DNA from: Caballeronia sp. BR00000012568055
GTDB taxonomy: Bacteria > Pseudomonadota > Gammaproteobacteria > Burkholderiales > Burkholderiaceae
Length of the DNA: 47,372 bases
NCBI RefSeq assembly: GCF_029439455.1
Contig: NZ_JAQFVG010000322.1
Span: 1 to 47,372, forward strand
Direction: 5' to 3'
Both the position numbers and the translations under genes were made by a program. Of the stretch, positions 44,101-47,372 are shown piece after piece. The notes under the pieces were generated by a model that worked only from the letters and a program-made list of their open reading frames with translations, did no database searches and had not been told where the DNA came from. Each line of letters starts with the position of its first letter. Position 1 is the first letter of the stretch.

Positions 44101-45497
44101 GGCTCGATGCGCAACGCGTCAATGACCGGCTGACGTTTCGCTTCGCCTACGACGCGGCGGGGCGGCTGGTGCGGCAGGCGGCCGAGCGGGGTTCGGCTGC
44201 TTCGGGTGGCTCTGGCGAGAGTATCGAGTATCGCTATGACGCGGCGGGCAATCTCACGCAGCGTCGTGACAGCCGGCTGGGGACGGATGCGTATCGCTAT
44301 GACCCGCTCGGGCGGATCGTCGCGCACATGGACCCGGCGGGCGAGGTGCATCGCTTCGTGCACGATCGCGCGGGCGACCGTTTCTCCGCCGTGCGCGCCG
44401 ATGGCGACGAGCGCGTGCTGTTGCATCACGATGGCACGGTGCTGCGGATGAATCGGGCGGGTCAGGTCGTGCGGCAAAGAACGCCCGGCGGCGCTGTCCA
44501 GGATTTGCACTGGGATGCGTTCGGCCGTTTGCGTCGGCTTGTCGATGAGAAAGGCGAGCGTTGGGAATACGCTTATGACGCGCTGGACCGGCGCGTATGC
44601 AAAGCCAGACAGGACGATGCGGCGCGGACGTGGTTCGCGTGGGATGGCGACAAGCTTGCTGCGGAAGTGAGCGGCGATGAGACCGTTGCGGCGTCGGCGC
44701 GATTGTTCGTTTATCGGTTACGCACCTTTGTGCCGCTTGCGATGCAAGAACTTGAGCGGTCGGTGGACGCTTCGGCTGACCGTGCGTTGCTGAAGGAAAC
44801 GGCGTTATTCTTTTACGAGACTGATCCGAATGGCGCACCGGTCCGCCTGCGTGATGCAGAAGGGGCAGCGGTATGGGCGGCGCGTTATGGGGTGACGGGC
44901 GAGGCGAAGAATATCGACGCGCAGGGCGTGGAGCAGCCGATTCGATTGCAGGGGCAGTATTTTGATGCGGAGAGTGGGCTTCATTACAATCGGTATCGGT
45001 ATTTTGATCCGGGGACGGAAAGTTTTGTCTCGCAAGACCCAATAGGGTTGATTGGTGGACTTAACACATATCGTTTCGCAAGCAACAGCTTTGCGTGGGC
45101 TGATCCGCTTGGTCTGGCGCCTTGGGAGAACGGCAAATTTACTGCCTGGTTCGACAAGGCCTCAGTCCAAGATATTATAGATAATAAAACGTCCGTATCT
45201 TCGGCGCTGAGGGGAAGTGGTGGTATGCATGAATTTTTCCCCGTATCGTTGGCACCGAAGGCGAAGGAGCTGGGTTTTTCAGCCGATGAACTTCTTAGTA
45301 TGAAAAAGCCAACGGAGGATATTCAGTTTACAGGAGTTAAGGATAAAAAAGGGAATATCATTCCGGATGGCGATCACCATTGTTCTCGTGCAGGCCGACA
45401 TTTTCATAACCAGCTGATCGCTAAGCTACAGAAGGCGTCGAGTAAAGCAGAGGCTCTAGGCATTATCTCAGCAATGAATGCTGCTCACATTAAGTAA
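41136..45497 (+). CDS. PAAR-Rhs T6SS effector with variable C-terminal toxin
   Basis: The 1453-residue polymorphic toxin starts with the PAAR-type region of T6SS Rhs proteins: VVGVDVHMVNIPPSPAPVPL, NGMMRTTLGTHTYHVPG and LPTSVMLPIPAGRPVLVGGP. It then has the start of the Rhs cage (PVNSVTGEVVV, about 288) and many YD repeats (YDERGR, YDELGN, YDAAGR) to about 1290. The core closes with YRYFDPGTESFVSQDPIGL and ADPLGL; Asp1323 marks the autocleavage region. The 126-residue tail beyond is lower in GC and has MHEFFPVS, GDHHCS and AGRHFHNQL, a His-rich pattern that suggests a metal-dependent nuclease, though I cannot name the family. It overlaps the adaptor gene by 4 nt; an immunity gene follows. Confidence 0.95.
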   Translation: MSVPAVKHFDPVVGVDVHMVNIPPSPAPVPLPHPHVGFVLDLDEYSNAAKAAIGAIESALKDAALEAVLENCELAQKAMAAGTALAGKAVAGAMQNPAVAAALKAKKLADAAREKYDALKNMLGAGAGSGGGGRPILVNGMMRTTLGTHTYHVPGLHFPLGAGFGGPDAKIPSHDSEAFMGSKTVLANNDPMSFGALPALSCSVVGMKPSDKKGSHMKRDYLSLPTSVMLPIPAGRPVLVGGPPMLNIAATLKGLFLAFRGSALAKRLFEKFPSGFVKCVIFDAEPVNSVTGEVVVQQNDFKVAGRLPLVWNRFYASHDAYCGSAGRGWQTLADTRLELTLFEGEYVAYAAFCDHLAAFAELPRRTGWEARVHDLQNGHALYRDGDDFVLRTRESCEYRYPLPRTWEQEVAFLAPHARLVLRVSQLSDLNGNAWRFERLADGALRRMVEWSGDAPAGRAVSCDAGRFTLHDAEGVSHPLVRYEVDAARNLVAVFDALDKPYCFDYAASGNMVRHTDRNGLSFHYSHRLHEDGLWRVDHAWGDHGLFDYRFVYDTERLETRLTNSLGHTTVLQYDERDLPVARIGPLGDVYSYQYDERGRTCAEIDPAGHVTTWTYDELGNLLALTRPDQSVVAITYDEAARPVCFVDPDGGAWRQEWDARGNLLAQSTPLGVRMRYRYDARGQLICVIDSAGQDTRLGYDAYGFVARLIDPLGNVTRFEHDARGNVVRRIDADGGVSAFRHDAKNRLTSARLRGADTVNCAYDAEDELTRYVDEMGRETRFEYFGQGRLCARTDPDGSRVQYRYDTEEQLTGVINQRGEVWQLIRDAGGRLVAEVDYWKQARRYSYDIAGHLTRTVDALGQTLAMTCDPLGRVVARRADDGEEERFAYDARGHLIEARNACSTVERLLDADGNLIRETQRLPGGAAAIDYAYDAAGRLSSQTQSWRNAGGEAAVLSETQRFTYDVRGWLARHRIGDHEPLRLSVDALGRLDAQRVNDRLTFRFAYDAAGRLVRQAAERGSAASGGSGESIEYRYDAAGNLTQRRDSRLGTDAYRYDPLGRIVAHMDPAGEVHRFVHDRAGDRFSAVRADGDERVLLHHDGTVLRMNRAGQVVRQRTPGGAVQDLHWDAFGRLRRLVDEKGERWEYAYDALDRRVCKARQDDAARTWFAWDGDKLAAEVSGDETVAASARLFVYRLRTFVPLAMQELERSVDASADRALLKETALFFYETDPNGAPVRLRDAEGAAVWAARYGVTGEAKNIDAQGVEQPIRLQGQYFDAESGLHYNRYRYFDPGTESFVSQDPIGLIGGLNTYRFASNSFAWADPLGLAPWENGKFTAWFDKASVQDIIDNKTSVSSALRGSGGMHEFFPVSLAPKAKELGFSADELLSMKKPTEDIQFTGVKDKKGNIIPDGDHHCSRAGRHFHNQLIAKLQKASSKAEALGIISAMNAAHIK

Positions 45498-45515
45498 TCT
45501 GAATGAGGTGACGAA

Positions 45516-45920
45516 ATGAATGACGAGTTGGCTTTTGAGTGTCACATTTGGATTGGTACTTCATTCACCAGTGAAGAAGAATATCTCGCATATTTTGAGT
45601 TGGATTTTTCGGTGCAAGGCGATTTCAGCGCGCCAGGTTACAAAAGGTGCCAATTCTGTCTCGATGTAGGATTGGATTGGTATGACGAGGATTACATAAC
45701 GATTATTCCGCGACTTGATGTAGCGGTGGATTTAGATACGATTTTGGTAGAAGCTCCTATCCTCGAAGAAGAAATGAATAAGGTAAAAGAAAAATGTGCT
45801 GGATTAGGCATCGAACGGGCAAATGCGATTTTCTGCTATTCAGAACCGGATTTCGTTGTTCCGAAACCATACAAAAGTAATTACAACGGCCTGAAATACG
45901 TCGGGGTTTTCGTAGGTTAA
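45516..45920 (+). CDS. Imm22-like immunity protein
   Basis: This acidic 134-residue protein is encoded 18 bp after the Rhs toxin and starts at an ATG preceded by GAGGTG. Its pattern WIGTSFTSEEEYLAYFELDF, CQFCLDVGLDWYDEDYI resembles the Imm22 family of polymorphic-toxin immunity proteins (W-I/L-G, S-E-E-E, Y-D-D/E-D). It has no signal peptide, in line with neutralising a toxin in the cytoplasm, such as a nuclease. GC content and codon use (many AT-ending codons) match the toxin tail and differ from vgrG and hcp, so tail and immunity gene were probably acquired together. Immunity is very likely from position; the family call is from memory of the motif. Confidence 0.82.
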   Translation: MNDELAFECHIWIGTSFTSEEEYLAYFELDFSVQGDFSAPGYKRCQFCLDVGLDWYDEDYITIIPRLDVAVDLDTILVEAPILEEEMNKVKEKCAGLGIERANAIFCYSEPDFVVPKPYKSNYNGLKYVGVFVG

Positions 45921-45955
45921 GACCGACGGGCATTCGCTGGGAAAAAAATCTGACA

Positions 45956-45986
45956 ATCCTGTTGCCACGTAGCGTGGCAACAGGAT
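45956..45986. terminator. Perfect 14-bp inverted repeat after the immunity gene
   Basis: ATCCTGTTGCCACG and CGTGGCAACAGGAT pair perfectly around a TAG loop. No T-run follows on the plus strand; on the minus strand a run of seven Ts begins about nine bases after the stem (AAAAAAA at 45942-45948 on the plus strand). It may end the effector transcript, or be part of a small repeat family or a recombination remnant. Confidence 0.5.
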
Positions 45987-46282
45987 GATGCACATGTCAA
46001 TTCGATAAGTGTCAGTACATGCTGCAAACGCCCATACCCCGCGTCATCAGCCACACCGCCACGCTCATCCGCCAACCCGCCGCCCATTCTTGACTTTCAC
46101 TTTCTCAACACCTAGGTTAAGAGAACCTCTGCGCACCGCTGAAACGCTCGGTTCGCGGCGGTAAAGAATCCATGTCGCATCACCTACGCGTGGAACACGG
46201 CATCGCATCCGGATCATATCGATTAGATATCCAAATTAAAACACCCGGAAGCCTGGCCGTTGCATGCGCTTCGAGGAGCGCA
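45987..46282. other. Non-coding stretch after the toxin-immunity pair, with possible promoter
   Basis: No gene is visible. TTGACT (46090-46095) and TAGGTT (46113-46118) with 17-bp spacing could be a weak sigma-70 promoter for the OmpW-like gene. Around 45994-46016 TGTCAATTCGATAAGTGTCAG contains a short direct repeat TGTCA, possibly a scar of a lost mobile element, but no insertion sequence, transposase fragment or orphan toxin tail can be supported. Confidence 0.4.
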
Positions 46283-47011
46283 ATGATGAATCTGATCCGA
46301 CTGGCGGGTTCGTGCGTCGTGGCTGCGGCGCTGTGCGCGACGGCTCATGCTCAGACCGCGGGCACTATCTTTATCACCGGCGGCTGGTATCACGTCGCGC
46401 CGCAGGACAGCAGCAACAACTTCAGGTTCACCTCGGTGGGCGGAGCGCCCGTGAACTTCATCGTGCCGAATACGGGCGTAGCCGTGTCGGATGCCGATAC
46501 CTTCGGCATGTCGGGCGGCTATTTCATCACCGATCACATCGCCGCTGAATTTCAGTTCGGCCTGCCGCCGAAATACGATGTCAGCGGCACCGGCGCGCTT
46601 GCGCCCTACGGCAAGCTCGGCACGATCAGGGAATGGGGGCCGCTGCTGTTGTTTCAGTATTACTTCCGCGATGCACAGGCGAAGTTCAGACCGTATGTCG
46701 GCATTGGCGTGACGCGCACGTGGTTCACGAATGCGCGCGTCACCAATACGAATTTCGAAAATCAGGCGCTGGGCGGACCGACAACGGTCGAGGCGGAGGC
46801 GCAGTGGGCGCCGGTGTTCAACGTCGGCTTCAACTACGCCTTCACACAACACTGGTTTGCGGGCTTCACCGTGCTTTACGCGCCGATCAGCACCACGAGC
46901 ACCTTCACCACACAGGCCCAGACGCCGGTCGGCACGATCAGCCGACGCGCGGAAACCAAAGTGCAACTCAATCCGATCGTCACGTATTTACGGGTGGGAT
47001 ATCGCTTCTGA
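46283..47011 (+). CDS. OmpW-family outer-membrane protein
   Basis: The 242-residue protein has a signal peptide cut near AHA-Q (residue 23) and an eight-strand barrel pattern of the OmpW family: GMSGGYFITDHIAAEFQFGL, LLLFQYYFRDAQAKFRPYVG, FNVGFNYAFTQHWFAGFTV, ending YLRVGYRF with the terminal phenylalanine of outer-membrane barrels. OmpW proteins are narrow channels for small hydrophobic molecules. The ATG at 46283 follows GAGGAG; the frame is open upstream but lacks a site. It is probably not part of the T6SS, being separated by about 360 bp. The following 208 bp (47012-47219) show no gene. Confidence 0.88.
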   Translation: MMNLIRLAGSCVVAAALCATAHAQTAGTIFITGGWYHVAPQDSSNNFRFTSVGGAPVNFIVPNTGVAVSDADTFGMSGGYFITDHIAAEFQFGLPPKYDVSGTGALAPYGKLGTIREWGPLLLFQYYFRDAQAKFRPYVGIGVTRTWFTNARVTNTNFENQALGGPTTVEAEAQWAPVFNVGFNYAFTQHWFAGFTVLYAPISTTSTFTTQAQTPVGTISRRAETKVQLNPIVTYLRVGYRF

Positions 47012-47219
47012 TGCGAAGGCCGTGAGATTGCCTTTAACAAGCAGGTTGCATCGCCATAGTTCGCGGTGATTCACTCTCGCGGTTTGTCATCGCGTGCGCG
47101 TGTCCGACTTTCATAACAATCAAAACGAAGCGGTTACGCAGCAGCGTCTGAATGAATCGACATACAGCCGTTCGTGCAATTTCCAGCATTCGCGCCATGC
47201 GAAAACGGAGGAAAGCATC

Positions 47220-47372
47220 ATGCAACGCCCGAACTACATCTACAAAGGCGGGTCGCCGCTGCAACACACGCCCATGCATCTCAATCAGGCGGAAATGTAC
47301 GGTTTCCTGATCAAAGGAGACGAGAACAAACTTCAGACCACCATCGACGGAACGCTCAACGCCGCCGCTCAA
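47220..47372 (+). CDS. Partial gene at window end, possibly acetoacetate-decarboxylase-like
   Basis: An ATG at 47220 follows GGAGGA at 47207-47212 and opens a frame of 51 codons that runs off the window. The start reads MQRPNYIYKGG, then MYGFLIKGDENKLQTTIDGT. The GD-x-x-K-L-Q pattern recalls the N-terminus of large acetoacetate-decarboxylase-family proteins, but too little is present to be sure. Codon use is normal for the host. Confidence 0.6.
   Translation, partial: MQRPNYIYKGGSPLQHTPMHLNQAEMYGFLIKGDENKLQTTIDGTLNAAAQ

Noticed and set aside
42516..44510. 664-residue antisense frame within the rhs gene
   Set aside because: It arises from the repeated YD codons on the coding strand and has no recognisable fold.
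1..47372. CRISPR arrays, tRNA or rRNA genes, complete insertion sequences, phage integrase
   Set aside because: None seen; the only short repeats are the three small tandem arrays and the hairpins listed.

Overview
The window is about 47 kb of GC-rich DNA (roughly 65 % by eye). Codon use, strong GGAG-type ribosome binding sites and gene content point to a beta-proteobacterium of the Burkholderiaceae, most likely Paraburkholderia, Caballeronia or Burkholderia. That placement is an inference from gene families; no rRNA or tRNA gene is present to confirm it.

Layout. (1) 1-2.5 kb: accessory genes, namely an HD-domain protein of cyanamide-hydratase type, a beta-carbonic-anhydrase-like protein and two unrecognised small proteins. 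(2) 2.5-4.4 kb: two candidate regulators at the border, a pseudo-receiver/LuxR/cyclic-nucleotide-domain fusion and a sigma-factor-like protein. (3) 4.6-16.6 kb, minus strand: first arm of a type VI secretion system (T6SS), transcribed as tssJ-tssK-tssL-tssM-tagF-Ser/Thr kinase-MltA-like transglycosylase and possibly the sigma-like gene. (4) 16.8-28.2 kb, plus strand: a CHAT-domain protease with predicted signal peptide, a two-partner-secretion transporter (TpsB) and a filamentous-haemagglutinin-like exoprotein (TpsA). These run with short gaps and no visible terminator into tssA-tssB-tssC, which ends at a clear terminator. (5) 28.3-36.7 kb, minus strand: tssE-tssF-tssG-tssH(clpV)-FHA protein-PP2C phosphatase. 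(6) 37.0-45.9 kb, plus strand: hcp, vgrG, a repeat-rich candidate adaptor, a PAAR-Rhs effector with an AT-richer toxin tail, and an Imm22-like immunity gene. (7) 46.3 kb to the end: an OmpW-like porin and the start of one more gene.

How it works together. All thirteen core T6SS genes are recognisable (tssA-C, tssE-M, hcp, vgrG, with clpV as tssH), plus a complete threonine-phosphorylation switch (kinase, phosphatase, FHA protein, TagF), so the apparatus looks intact. The Rhs protein carries its own PAAR tip and would be loaded on VgrG, probably with help from the protein encoded just upstream in a 4-nt overlap. The most unusual feature is the CHAT-TpsB-TpsA module lying between the T6SS arms, apparently in one transcription unit with the sheath genes. 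It suggests that a type V surface or secreted exoprotein and a caspase-like protease are expressed together with a contact-dependent weapon. Short tandem repeats occur in or beside three genes of the tssJ-to-mltA operon.
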